Positions 42,601-50,557 of a stretch of 64,000 nucleotides of DNA are shown here, one piece after another (within the stretch, counting starts at the first letter, position 1; the number at the start of each line of letters is the position of its first letter). Position numbers and translations under genes: made by a program. This DNA is from JAHCIE01 sp034431435. Lineage in GTDB: Bacteria; Chloroflexota; Anaerolineae; Epilineales; JAHCIE01. The DNA is taken from positions 62,001 to 126,000 of the forward strand of contig DAOUDG010000084.1 in NCBI GenBank assembly GCA_034431435.1, written 5' to 3'. A model generated the notes under the pieces. The model was not told where the DNA came from. It searched no databases and saw only the letters and a list, made by a program, of their open reading frames with translations.

Positions 42601-44415
42601 ATGCCGACGCTTTATCGTAGAGTAATACGCATCCCTGCCCGTTACGCCGCGCGCGGTACGCGCCGCGCCGCACGGCTAACGCTGAGCGTTGTAGAAGGAA
42701 CAGTATCCATGCCCGCGAAGATCGCGCCGCCCCAGTCAAGAGTCTCCGATATGCTTGCCAACGCGGTCCGCTGCGTATCCAACCTGCGCCGCGAGATGCC
42801 TAACCAGCCCCTGCCCGACTACGTCCTGCTCGACATCACGGGCGACTTCGTTGAACGCGAGGAGTTGCAGCCCTGGCCGTTGCGCTTCCTGCCCCAGACA
42901 CGCCGTCCCTCCGTCGAGAGCCTGCGCCAGGCGATGGAACTGATTGCCGAGGACCCACAGGTCCAGGGCGTCGTGCTGCGCATTCACGCGCTTAGCAGCG
43001 CGCTGGCAACGATCCAGAGCCTCCGCCAGATCATCCTCCGCTTCCGCGACAGCGGCAAGCGTGTCGTCGCCTACCTCGAAGACATCGACCTGCGTAGCTA
43101 CTATCTTGCCACGGCCGCCGACGACATCCTCGCGCCGGAGAGCGCCACCTTCCTCGTCCTCGGCCTGGCCGTGCAGAGCGTCTTTCTCAAGGATGCCCTG
43201 GGCCGCATCGGCATCAAGGGCGATTTCCTGGCCGTCTCGCCCTACAAGTCGGCTGCCGACCAGATCACTCGCTCTGACATGTCGCCGGAGGTCCGTGACC
43301 AGTTCAACTGGCTGCTCGACTCCAACTGGCAGACCATCCTGAGTGACATTGGCGATAGCCGTGGTCTCACGCCCGACGTGGTGAGCGATTTGCTCGACCG
43401 CTCGCCCATGTCGGCGTCGAAGGCGGTCGATAGCGGCCTCATCGACCACATCCTGTACGAGGACGACCTGGGCGACTTTCTGGGCGGTGAGCCGCGCGTC
43501 ATGCCCTGGCCGGAAGCCGTCAATCACCTGTACCAGCCCTACACCTGGCACGCTGACAAGGCCATCGGCGTCATCAGCGTCGAGGGCGCTATCACGCCCG
43601 GCGAGAGCCGCCGCAACCCCTTCCCGCTGCCCATGCCCATCGTCCAGGATGGGCGCGCCGGCGCGGAGACGGTGGTGCGCATCTTTCGCCAGGCCGAGAA
43701 GAACGATAGGGTGGCCGCCATCGTGATGCTGGTCAATTCGCCCGGCGGCGATGTCGTGGCTTCGGACCTTATCGCCCGTGAGGTGCAGCGGGTGCGCGCC
43801 AATAAGCCGGTGGTCGTCTACATGGGCGACGTGGCGGCGTCGGGCGGCTACTACGTGTCCACCCACGCCGACCGCATCGTGGCCCAGCCAGCGACGATTA
43901 CGGGGTCCATCGGCGTCATCATGGGCAAGCTCGTCACTGGCGGCCTGTTCGACCGCCTGCACGCCAACGTCGAGACCGTCAAGCGCGGCGCGACGGCCAC
44001 GATGCTGTCGTCGGACGAGCCGTTCACCGACACCGAGCGCGAGCGCCTGCACGACATCCTGATGGATACGTACGACCTGTTCAAGCGTCAGGTCGTCGAG
44101 GGGCGCGGCCTGTCTCCCGACCGCGTCGAGGAGATGGCGCAGGGCAAGGTGTGGACCGGGCAGCAGGCTCAGGAACTGGGATTGGTCGACGACCTGGGCG
44201 ACTTCGAGGTGGCTGTCAAGAAGGCGGCGCAACTGGCCGGGCTGCCCGACGACCGCAAGGTGTCGGTAGTTGCCCTCAGCGCGCCGCGCACCCCCATCCT
44301 GCCGCCGCGCCTGGCCGACCCCAAGGCGTGGCTCCAGGAGGCGCGGGAGAGCCTGGGCCTGTTCTTCAACGGCCGCGTCCTGGCCCTCTTGCCCTACGAT
44401 ATCCAGATCAAGTAG
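42601..44415 (+). CDS. sppA: signal peptide peptidase SppA, long type
   Basis: SppA degrades cleaved signal peptides with a Ser/Lys dyad. From ATG 42601 the protein has 604 residues. The Lys is Lys216 in AVSPYKSAADQ and the Ser is Ser414 in VAASGGYYVSTHADRIVA; both halves carry the ClpP-like fold of the 67-kDa E. coli type. No clear N-terminal membrane helix is visible, unlike E. coli. The start is uncertain: an ATG at 42709 (GAAGGAAC upstream) would give 568 residues. The bases between (42679-42705) resemble a dispersed repeat reading LTLSVVEGT, and that stretch may not be translated. Confidence 0.88.
   Translation: MPTLYRRVIRIPARYAARGTRRAARLTLSVVEGTVSMPAKIAPPQSRVSDMLANAVRCVSNLRREMPNQPLPDYVLLDITGDFVEREELQPWPLRFLPQTRRPSVESLRQAMELIAEDPQVQGVVLRIHALSSALATIQSLRQIILRFRDSGKRVVAYLEDIDLRSYYLATAADDILAPESATFLVLGLAVQSVFLKDALGRIGIKGDFLAVSPYKSAADQITRSDMSPEVRDQFNWLLDSNWQTILSDIGDSRGLTPDVVSDLLDRSPMSASKAVDSGLIDHILYEDDLGDFLGGEPRVMPWPEAVNHLYQPYTWHADKAIGVISVEGAITPGESRRNPFPLPMPIVQDGRAGAETVVRIFRQAEKNDRVAAIVMLVNSPGGDVVASDLIAREVQRVRANKPVVVYMGDVAASGGYYVSTHADRIVAQPATITGSIGVIMGKLVTGGLFDRLHANVETVKRGATATMLSSDEPFTDTERERLHDILMDTYDLFKRQVVEGRGLSPDRVEEMAQGKVWTGQQAQELGLVDDLGDFEVAVKKAAQLAGLPDDRKVSVVALSAPRTPILPPRLADPKAWLQEARESLGLFFNGRVLALLPYDIQIK
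42679..42705 (+). repeat. candidate dispersed repeat overlapping the sppA start region
   Basis: CTAACGCTGAGCGTTGTAGA and the next bases resemble a short sequence with CTGAGCG and GTAGAAGG that, as I recall, recurs in many GC-rich bacterial genomes. Its translation LTLSVVEG is typical of that repeat. This is recall from memory, not a search. Confidence 0.3.
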
Positions 44416-44419
44416 GCCG

Positions 44420-45184
44420 CTACGACGAGGAAGCGCGGCCAGACTCGGTGAGCGACGCGGGGGCGTGGTGAACGCCGCACGCCCTCACAAACGCCTCGAA
44501 CAGCGCGCGCATCTCCGGCGCGTCGGGCAGCGCCTCTGGATGCCACTGCACAGCCAACCCGAAGGGATGTCCTTCGATCTCCACCGCCTCGACCACCCCA
44601 TCTGGCGCCCGCGCCACCACCCGCAGCCCCGCCGCCACGTCGCGCACCGCCTGATGGTGCAGGCTGTTGACGGCCAACGTGGGGCGGTTGACAATCTGCG
44701 CCAGCAGCGAGTCCGGGGCCAGGCTCACGTCGTGCGGGCGCAGGTCGAAGGGCAGGCCGGGATAGTAGGCGTGGCGCTCGGCGTCGGCGTGGTCGCCGGT
44801 GTCCACGTACAACGAGCCACCCAGCGCCACGTTCAGCACCTGCGAGCCGCGACAGATGCCAAACACTGGCTTGCTGTCGGCCACCACCCACCGCGCCAGG
44901 TCCAGCTCCACCCGGTCGCGGTCGGCGTCCACACCCCCCACTGATGCGGTCGTCTCGGCGCCATAGCGGTCGGGGGCCACGTCGCCGCCGCCTGGCAGCA
45001 GCACCCCGTCCAGCCGCTCGTAGAGCGCGCGGAGCGTGTCGGAGCCAATCGCCAGCGGGATGAGCACGGGCAGCCCGCCCGCGTCCTCCACGCCCTGCAC
45101 GATAGCCTGCAACAGGTTGTCGAGACTGTCGCGGTCAGGCGCGTCGGCGGGGTTGGCAGTAATTCCGATCAGCGGGCGGGTCAT
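44420..45184 (-). CDS. class I glutamine amidotransferase-like hydrolase (PuuD family, C26)
   Basis: PuuD hydrolyses gamma-glutamyl-GABA; relatives act on other gamma-glutamyl compounds. The 254-residue protein has the nucleophile Cys111 in FGICRGSQVLNVALGG and the His215/Glu217 pair in VQWHPEAL, so the triad is intact. The N-terminal RPLIGITANP is the family start. It converges with sppA with a 4-base gap and lies 12 bases downstream of the MGDG-synthase-like gene. The substrate is unknown. Confidence 0.9.
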   Translation of the reverse strand: MTRPLIGITANPADAPDRDSLDNLLQAIVQGVEDAGGLPVLIPLAIGSDTLRALYERLDGVLLPGGGDVAPDRYGAETTASVGGVDADRDRVELDLARWVVADSKPVFGICRGSQVLNVALGGSLYVDTGDHADAERHAYYPGLPFDLRPHDVSLAPDSLLAQIVNRPTLAVNSLHHQAVRDVAAGLRVVARAPDGVVEAVEIEGHPFGLAVQWHPEALPDAPEMRALFEAFVRACGVHHAPASLTESGRASSS

Positions 45185-45196
45185 ACGAACTCCCCC

Positions 45197-46366
45197 CTAT
45201 TCCATGCTCGTGGTAATGGGCAGGCCGCGCTCGCGGCGGCTACGCTCGCCCCAGATCAGGATGCGCTCGCCCAGGTCGCGGGCGGCGGTGGGTCTGGCCA
45301 GGGCCAGGCAGCGCGTCTGCATGTCGGCCAGCGTGGCGTTGCCGGGGCGCAGCCACTCGCGCAAGGTGTCGACCACGGCCTCCGACGTGAAGGCCGCTGC
45401 CCCTACCTCCTCGTTGACGACATAATCGACGTTGGCCTTCTCCTGGCCGGGCACGTAGCCTGAGAGGAGCATGGGCAAGCCCTCGATGAGCGCCTCAGCG
45501 ATGGTGCCGGGGCCGGCCTTGGTGACGATCACGTCCGACGCCGCCATCCACTCCGGCATGTTCCGCACGAAGCCGGTCACGACCGTCGGCGCGGTCCAGT
45601 CGAAGGCGTCCAGCTCCTCCTTGAGGGTAGCGTTGCGGCCGGCGATGACGGCCATCTGCACATCCAGCTCGCTGGCGTCAATGGCGACCGCCGTGTCGTA
45701 CACGTTGCCCATGCCCTCGCCGCCGCCGACGATGAGAATGGTGGTCGTGTCGGGGCGTAGTCCGAGGCGACGACGCAGCGCGGCGCGCTCGCCGCTGAAC
45801 GGCTGGAAGCGCGGGCTGACGGGCTGCCCTACCACCTCGATGCGCCCCGGTTCCAGGCCCAGGCGTATGCCCTTGTCGCGCGCCGGCTCAGTCGGCACGT
45901 AGGTGAAGTTCACTCGACCATCGTACCACGCCGCGCTGCCGTCTACCAGGTCAGTCACCACTGTCAGGACAGGGATGGGCTGTGGCAAGGCGCGCGCCGC
46001 CACCGCCATCGGTGTCGAGGCCAGGGGATGCACCGACACCACCACATCAGGGTCGTGGGCCTGGATGAGCCGCACGAAGCGGCCCTTCATCGTTGGCAGC
46101 AGGGCGCGCCAGAGCGGGTCGCGCACCAGGCGGTACTCGCCCAGCTTCCATGACATGTGCCATGTCCAGTCGGCCTTGTTGACCATCGGCCCATACAGCG
46201 CGCCGGTGCGGTTGAGGGGCGGCGGGAACGCTTCCACGTAGAAATCGGCCAGCGATACCTCGGCCCGGCCCGGCCAGTACAGGTCGATGGCTTCGTGGAT
46301 AGCCTGCGCCGCGCTGCGGTGGCCGCCGCCAGTGTCGGAGAAAAGGAAGAGGATGCGAGTTGGCAC
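45197..46366 (-). CDS. MGDG-synthase-like glycosyltransferase (GT28-type fold)
   Basis: The 389-residue protein resembles monogalactosyldiacylglycerol synthases and processive diacylglycerol glucosyltransferases. The N-terminal pattern is FLFSDTGGGHRSAAQAI, the donor-site loop is GGGEGMGNVYDT, and the C-terminal one TKAGPGTIAEALIEGLPMLLSGYVPGQEKANVDYV. These enzymes transfer a hexose from a UDP sugar to diacylglycerol, so a membrane glycolipid is the likely product. It is on the same strand as DUF951 and lies 6 bases after that gene's stop. No membrane helix is seen, as expected for a monotopic enzyme. Confidence 0.88.
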   Translation of the reverse strand: MPTRILFLFSDTGGGHRSAAQAIHEAIDLYWPGRAEVSLADFYVEAFPPPLNRTGALYGPMVNKADWTWHMSWKLGEYRLVRDPLWRALLPTMKGRFVRLIQAHDPDVVVSVHPLASTPMAVAARALPQPIPVLTVVTDLVDGSAAWYDGRVNFTYVPTEPARDKGIRLGLEPGRIEVVGQPVSPRFQPFSGERAALRRRLGLRPDTTTILIVGGGEGMGNVYDTAVAIDASELDVQMAVIAGRNATLKEELDAFDWTAPTVVTGFVRNMPEWMAASDVIVTKAGPGTIAEALIEGLPMLLSGYVPGQEKANVDYVVNEEVGAAAFTSEAVVDTLREWLRPGNATLADMQTRCLALARPTAARDLGERILIWGERSRRERGLPITTSME

Positions 46367-46372
46367 GCTATC

Positions 46373-46588
46373 TCACTCTGCGGGGGGCGCGGCCGGTCCG
46401 CGCTGCAAGACGACCTTGACGCTCTTCTCGAACTTGGGGCGCGGGATGAGGACGCGATGGCCGCAGGTGCGGCAGGTGACGCCGATGTCAGCGCCGAGGC
46501 GCACCACTTCCCAGTCCGTGCCGCCGCAGGCGTGCGGCTTGCGGAGGCGGACTATGTCACCCAGGTAGAACTGCGGGATGTCAGGCAT
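46373..46588 (-). CDS. DUF951 family small zinc-ribbon-like protein
   Basis: The 71-residue protein has the family pattern LGDIVRLRKPHACGGTDWEVVRLGADIGVTC and RTCGHRVLIPRPKFEKSVK. Four cysteines (ACG, TCRTC) may hold zinc. The family (YyzM-like) has unknown function and is common in Firmicutes and Chloroflexota. The ATG lies 9 bases after a TATAAT, so the mRNA is probably leaderless or nearly so. It precedes the MGDG-synthase-like gene on the same strand. Confidence 0.9.
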   Translation of the reverse strand: MPDIPQFYLGDIVRLRKPHACGGTDWEVVRLGADIGVTCRTCGHRVLIPRPKFEKSVKVVLQRGPAAPPAE

Positions 46589-46597
46589 CGTGCCGCG

Positions 46598-46627
46598 ATT
46601 ATAGCACGGCGGGCCACGGCGGGCGAA
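46598..46627 (-). promoter_or_regulatory. promoter for DUF951, nearly leaderless
   Basis: On the minus strand TTCGCC (46627-46622) and TATAAT (46603-46598) are 18 bases apart. Only 9 bases separate TATAAT from the ATG at 46588, so transcription would start within about 3 bases of the start codon. Confidence 0.55.
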
Positions 46628-46629
46628 GT

Positions 46630-46658
46630 TTGCCGCTGCCTACCGGACGTGCTATGAT
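46630..46658 (+). promoter_or_regulatory. promoter for the M50 protease/HD operon
   Basis: TTGCCG (46630-46635) and TATGAT (46653-46658) are 17 bases apart. It overlaps the divergent DUF951 promoter region and reads into the gene at 46689, whose AAGGAG is at 46676-46681. Confidence 0.55.
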
Positions 46659-46688
46659 TCGGCGTGCGATTGGAGCAAGGAGTACCGT

Positions 46689-47321
46689 TTGCTGAACCTG
46701 ACTTTGTCGGCGGTCATCGCCCGCGCCCTGGTCCTGTTGGTGGCCTTCCCGGCCCACGAGGGGGCGCATGCCGTCGTCGCTGACCGGCTGGGCGACCCTA
46801 CGCCGCGCCGCATGGGCCGCATGACATGGAATCCCATCAAGCACCTGGACCTCGTTGGCTCGCTGTTGTTCCTGGTTTTTGGCTTTGGCTGGGCCTCCAC
46901 GCCAGTCGACCCGTCGCGGCTGGGGCGGCGCAACATGTCTCTCGTGTCCATCGCTGGCCCCGTCGCCAACCTGCTCGTGGCTGTGCTGTTCGCCCTCCCT
47001 GCCCGCTACGTGCTGGCGTCGCCGACGCTACGCAACATGTTTGGCTACGGCGAGATCTTCCCCTCCCTGGGGACGATCATGTTCGATATGGTATATCTGA
47101 ACTTGCTGCTCTTCCTGTTCAACCTGCTGCCCTTGCCGCCGCTAGACGGCTTCAGCATCCTGATGGGTATTGTCCCGTATTCGGTGGCGCAGCCGCTGGC
47201 GAAGGTGGGGCAATTCGGGCCGCTGCTGCTCTTTGGTATCATTCTCCTCGTGCCCGGCTTCCTGTCCTCGCTGCTGGGGCCGCTGTTGGAGTTCATGACA
47301 CGTCTGTTATTGGGCCTATGA
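46689..47321 (+). CDS. site-2 protease family protein (M50)
   Basis: The 210-residue membrane protein starts with TTG at 46689, 7 bases after AAGGAG. It has about five helices, the zinc motif HEGAH at residues 23-27 in FPAHEGAHAVVADRLGD and the second-site Asp153 in NLLPLPPLDGFSIL, so the catalytic set is complete. It belongs to the small S2P-like group (as in sporulation SpoIVFB relatives and others) without a PDZ domain. The substrate is unknown. Its stop overlaps the next gene's ATG as ATGA. Confidence 0.9.
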   Translation: MLNLTLSAVIARALVLLVAFPAHEGAHAVVADRLGDPTPRRMGRMTWNPIKHLDLVGSLLFLVFGFGWASTPVDPSRLGRRNMSLVSIAGPVANLLVAVLFALPARYVLASPTLRNMFGYGEIFPSLGTIMFDMVYLNLLLFLFNLLPLPPLDGFSILMGIVPYSVAQPLAKVGQFGPLLLFGIILLVPGFLSSLLGPLLEFMTRLLLGL

Positions 47322-47860
47322 TCGCATCCCTGAGCGCGACGGTAGCCGTGCGCGTCGGTCAGGTGGGCCACGCGCTCGCCGCCCACTGGGCGCGTCCTGA
47401 TGACCACCTTGCCGCCGTCCTCTCGCCTCGCGAGCGCGCGCTTTTCGACCGCCTACCGGCCGCCGACCGCGCCCATGCCCTGCGCGTGGCCGGCCGTCTG
47501 TACCGCGCCGGCTACGATGGCCGGCATGAGGAGACGCGCTCCCTGCTGCAAGCCGCGCTCCTGCACGACATCGGCAAAGCCGACCAGGGCGTGCGCCTGC
47601 CGCATCGCGTGGCCCACGTGGCGCTCAAGGCCATCGCGCCCGACTGGCACGCCCGGCTGGTGGCCGATCGGCGCGGCTGGCGGCGTCCCTTCTTTGCCCT
47701 GGCCCGCCACGCCGAGTTGGGCGCGGAGATGCTGACGAGCGTGGGCAGCGACCCACTGACCATCAGCCTGGTGCGCTACCACGACGATACCCTGCCCGCT
47801 CCGCTGGGGCGCTACGATCACCTGCTGGCCGCGCTACGCCGCGCCGACGACGAAGGCTGA
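47318..47860 (+). CDS. HD-domain protein
   Basis: The ATG at 47318 overlaps the protease stop as ATGA; the long open frame upstream to 46826 is a shadow and was rejected. The 180-residue protein has the HD motif at His83-Asp84 in QAALLHDIGKADQG, preceded by a His/Arg-rich helix (RAHALRVAGRLYRAG) and followed by a second metal site region (HAELGAEMLTS, RYHDD). HD proteins hydrolyse phosphoesters such as nucleotides. Which substrate is unclear. Its coupling to the M50 protease gene suggests a functional link. Confidence 0.85.
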   Translation: MIASLSATVAVRVGQVGHALAAHWARPDDHLAAVLSPRERALFDRLPAADRAHALRVAGRLYRAGYDGRHEETRSLLQAALLHDIGKADQGVRLPHRVAHVALKAIAPDWHARLVADRRGWRRPFFALARHAELGAEMLTSVGSDPLTISLVRYHDDTLPAPLGRYDHLLAALRRADDEG

Positions 47861-47920
47861 GCCGCGCGCGGCGCGACAGCCCTGCATCCAGTCCGTTCCA
47901 ACACAGCAACGGAGGCTCAC

Positions 47921-48892
47921 ATGGCAAGCCAACCTCGCATCACCATCATCGGCACTGGCTTCGTCGGCACATCGCTGGGGCTGGGGCTGGTCAAGGCCCG
48001 TAGCCAGGGCAGCACCTACGCGGTCATCGGCCACGACCGAGACGCCAACATCAGCGGCGCAGCCAAGAAACGCGGCGCTGTCGACCGCGTCGAGTGGAAT
48101 CTGCCCGCCTCGGTCGAGGGCGCGGACATGGTGTTTCTCGCCACGCCCGTCGAGGCGATGGAGGCTATCTTCGAGATCATCGCGCCCGCGCTCAAGCCCG
48201 GCGTCATCGTGACGGACACCGGCGGTACGAAGGCTGAGGTGATGCAGTGGGCGGCGGCCAGGCTGCCTAACTCCGTCAACTTCATCGGTGGTGACCCACT
48301 GCTTGGCCGCGACGGCTGGCGAACCGACGAGGCCAGCGCCGACGTCTTCCACGACACGCTCTACTGCCTCACCCCCGCCGTCAACGCTGACGCCGACGCC
48401 ATCCGCATCCTGGCCGACTTCGTGTCGAGCCTCGGCGCGCAGCCCTACTTCCTCGACCCGTTGGAGCACGACGGCATCGTGGGCGGCGTGACGCATTTGC
48501 CGTTCCTCATGTCATGGGCGCTAGTGCGCGCGCTGGCGAACAGCCCCAGCTGGACCGAGGCCCAAAAGTCGGTCGGAGTGAACACGATGATGATGGCGTC
48601 CCTTGTCGGGGCTTCGCCGTCCTACTGGGTGGGACCGGCCTTGACCAACGCCGCCGCCCTGGGCCACTGGATCGACGCGGCGGTCCGCGAATTGCAGGCC
48701 CTCAAGGGCGCGCTGGCCGCCGGCGACCCCGACGAGATTCGCGGCGGGTTGGACAAGGCCGGCGCAGACTACCTGAAACTGGTGGCCCGCGGCCGCGAGG
48801 AGCACAACCCGCTTGAGGACATAGGCAGGGACCGGATGCGCCAGATGTTCTTGGGTGGGCTGGGTGCGAAGCGCCGGGACAAGGGCAGTTGA
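47921..48892 (+). CDS. tyrA: prephenate dehydrogenase
   Basis: TyrA oxidises prephenate to 4-hydroxyphenylpyruvate in tyrosine synthesis, or arogenate in some species. The 323-residue protein has the NAD loop ITIIGTGFVGTSLGLGLV, DTGGTKAEVMQWA and VNFIGGDPLLGRDG, a slight change of the usual G-x-H-P-M-A-G motif. The helical C-terminal dimerisation region is intact; LDPLEHDGIVGGVTHLPFLMSWAL contains the expected H-D. ACGGAGG lies 7 bases before the ATG. The GIY-YIG gene overlaps its stop. A non-tyrosine role is possible because the HPMAG motif is altered. Confidence 0.85.
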   Translation: MASQPRITIIGTGFVGTSLGLGLVKARSQGSTYAVIGHDRDANISGAAKKRGAVDRVEWNLPASVEGADMVFLATPVEAMEAIFEIIAPALKPGVIVTDTGGTKAEVMQWAAARLPNSVNFIGGDPLLGRDGWRTDEASADVFHDTLYCLTPAVNADADAIRILADFVSSLGAQPYFLDPLEHDGIVGGVTHLPFLMSWALVRALANSPSWTEAQKSVGVNTMMMASLVGASPSYWVGPALTNAAALGHWIDAAVRELQALKGALAAGDPDEIRGGLDKAGADYLKLVARGREEHNPLEDIGRDRMRQMFLGGLGAKRRDKGS

Positions 48893-49137
48893 TGCCCATC
48901 GTCTACATGGTCGAGTGCCGCGACGGCTCCCTGTACACGGGCTGGACGACGGACCTGGCGGCGCGCGTGGCGGCTCACAACAACGGTACGGGTGCGCGCT
49001 ACACACGCTCGCGGCGTCCCGTGCGCCTGGTCTACTGGGAGGAGGCCCCCAACCGCTCGGCGGCGCTGCGCCGCGAGGCAGTCCTGCGCCGCCTGCCGCG
49101 CGCCACGAAGCTGGCTTTGGTGAAACGTGAGGCGTGA
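48892..49137 (+). CDS. GIY-YIG domain protein (UPF0213 type)
   Basis: The 81-residue protein is a bare GIY-YIG domain: VYMVECRDGSLYTGWTTDLAARVAAHN, with the Arg and His-Asn of the family, then GTGARYTRSRRPVRLVYWEE and a C-terminal basic helix. These small proteins are predicted endonucleases, often in DNA repair or of unknown role. The ATG overlaps the tyrA stop as TGATG. The last codons are also the first units of a heptamer array (49124-49229). Confidence 0.85.
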   Translation: MPIVYMVECRDGSLYTGWTTDLAARVAAHNNGTGARYTRSRRPVRLVYWEEAPNRSAALRREAVLRRLPRATKLALVKREA

Positions 49138-49229
49138 GACGTGATGCCCGTAACGTGAGGCGTGAGAACCCTCGATGTACTTCACGCTGCATTCATCCCG
49201 TCTCACGCCCCACGCATTACGCCCCGCAC
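49124..49229. repeat. inverted pair of heptamer arrays between two genes
   Basis: The left part has aacgtga, ggcgtga, gacgtga, tgcccgt, aacgtga, ggcgtga (49124-49165); the right part has ttcacgc, tgcattc, atcccgt, ctcacgc, cccacgc, attacgc, cccgcac (49181-49229). GCGTGA and TCACGC are complements, so the two parts can pair. The array begins within the last five codons of the GIY-YIG gene, including its stop. Confidence 0.8.
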
Positions 49230-49246
49230 GACGATAGTTAGCCTTT

Positions 49247-50554
49247 ATGACTCACTCCACCCCCGCCGAGCATGACTCGGCCCTGCATGTCCTGATGGTC
49301 GCCCCGACGAGCTTCTTTGCCGACTACGGCTGCCATGTTCGCATCCTGGAAGAGGCTCGCGTCCTCCAGGCCCTCGGCCATCGGGTGACCATCGTGACCT
49401 ATGCCCAGGGCCGCGACGTAGCCGACGTGACCCTGCGCCGCACTGCGCCGCTGCCCTGGCACGCCGACTACGAGGTCGGCTCCTCGCGGCACAAGTTCGC
49501 CTTCGACGCCTACCTCGCGCCCCTTGTCCTCCGCGTCGCCCGCTCATTGCGCCCCCACGTGGTTCACGGCCACCTGCACGAGGGCGCGCTGCTCGGCTGG
49601 CCCGCCGCGCGAATGCTGGGCGTACCCCTCATCTTCGACTACCAGGGGTCCATGACCGGCGAGATGCTCGACCACGGCTTCATCCAGCCCACTGGCGCGG
49701 CGTATCGGCTGGCGCGCTGGGGCGAGGATCGTATCAACCGCCTGGCCGACGCCGTCATCACCAGCTCGACGCGCGCCGCCGATCAGTACATGGCCGCGAC
49801 GCCCGGGCGCGGGGCGCGGGCCGTGCCCGATGTGGTCAATCCCCACGTCTTCCACCCAGCAACCCTCACAGCCGACGAGCGGCGAGCACAGCGGGCGACG
49901 CTCGGCATCCCGCCAGACGCGGAGGTCGTCGTATACCTGGGTCTGCTTGCCCCGTACCAGGGCACCGACCACCTGCTACGCGCGGCAGCGCGGGTGTGCG
50001 CCACCCGGCCCGCCGCCCACTTCCTCGTCATGGGCTACCCGAATGTGGAACGCTACCGCGACCTGGCCGACCGTCTGGGCCTGGCGGGCCGCGTCACTTT
50101 CACAGGGCGCGTGCCCTACGAGGATGCGCCGCGCCGCCTCGCGCTGGGTGACGTGGCCGTGGCCCCCAAGCTGTCGAGTACCGAGGGCGCGGGCAAGCTG
50201 CTCAACTACATGGCGATGGGTCTGCCGACGGTCGCCTTCGACACCGAGGTGAGCCGTGAATATATGGGCGCTGCCGGGCTGTACGCCGTCCCCGGCGATG
50301 ACGATGACCTGGCTGACCGCGTTGCCGCCATCCTGAGCGACCCCGACCGCGCTGTCGTGGGCCGTCGCCTCCGTGCCCACGTCACGCGCGCCTTCCCGTG
50401 GCAGGGGATGGGACAGGCCCTGCTGGATGTCTACGAGGAGGCGCGCGCGCGCCCCACGGGTTACCGCCCCGCGCCTGCGCCCGCTGCGGAGCTGCGCCCC
50501 GCGCGAGAGGAGCCGTCTTCCCCCGCCGTTTCGGCGGCCGGGAAGCGAGGATAG
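49247..50554 (+). CDS. GT4 family glycosyltransferase
   Basis: The 435-residue GT-B protein begins LHVLMVAPTSFFADYGCHVRILEEARVLQALGHRVTIVTY, the GT4 acceptor-side start, and ends with the donor site containing APKLSSTEGAGKLLNYMAMGLPTVAFD. It probably adds a hexose to the glycan made in this locus. The only ribosome-binding site I see is weak. It starts 17 bases after the inverted heptamer pair and is followed by wzm at 4 bases. Confidence 0.88.
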   Translation: MTHSTPAEHDSALHVLMVAPTSFFADYGCHVRILEEARVLQALGHRVTIVTYAQGRDVADVTLRRTAPLPWHADYEVGSSRHKFAFDAYLAPLVLRVARSLRPHVVHGHLHEGALLGWPAARMLGVPLIFDYQGSMTGEMLDHGFIQPTGAAYRLARWGEDRINRLADAVITSSTRAADQYMAATPGRGARAVPDVVNPHVFHPATLTADERRAQRATLGIPPDAEVVVYLGLLAPYQGTDHLLRAAARVCATRPAAHFLVMGYPNVERYRDLADRLGLAGRVTFTGRVPYEDAPRRLALGDVAVAPKLSSTEGAGKLLNYMAMGLPTVAFDTEVSREYMGAAGLYAVPGDDDDLADRVAAILSDPDRAVVGRRLRAHVTRAFPWQGMGQALLDVYEEARARPTGYRPAPAPAAELRPAREEPSSPAVSAAGKRG

Positions 50555-50557
50555 AGC

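Noticed and set aside
42736..44232. A 498-codon minus-strand frame opposite sppA
   Set aside because: sppA has both catalytic residues; the antisense frame encodes only His/Asp/Val-rich sequence without family likeness.
46826..47317. An upstream extension of the HD-domain frame
   Set aside because: It overlaps the M50 protease gene in another frame; the ATGA overlap at 47318 marks the real start.
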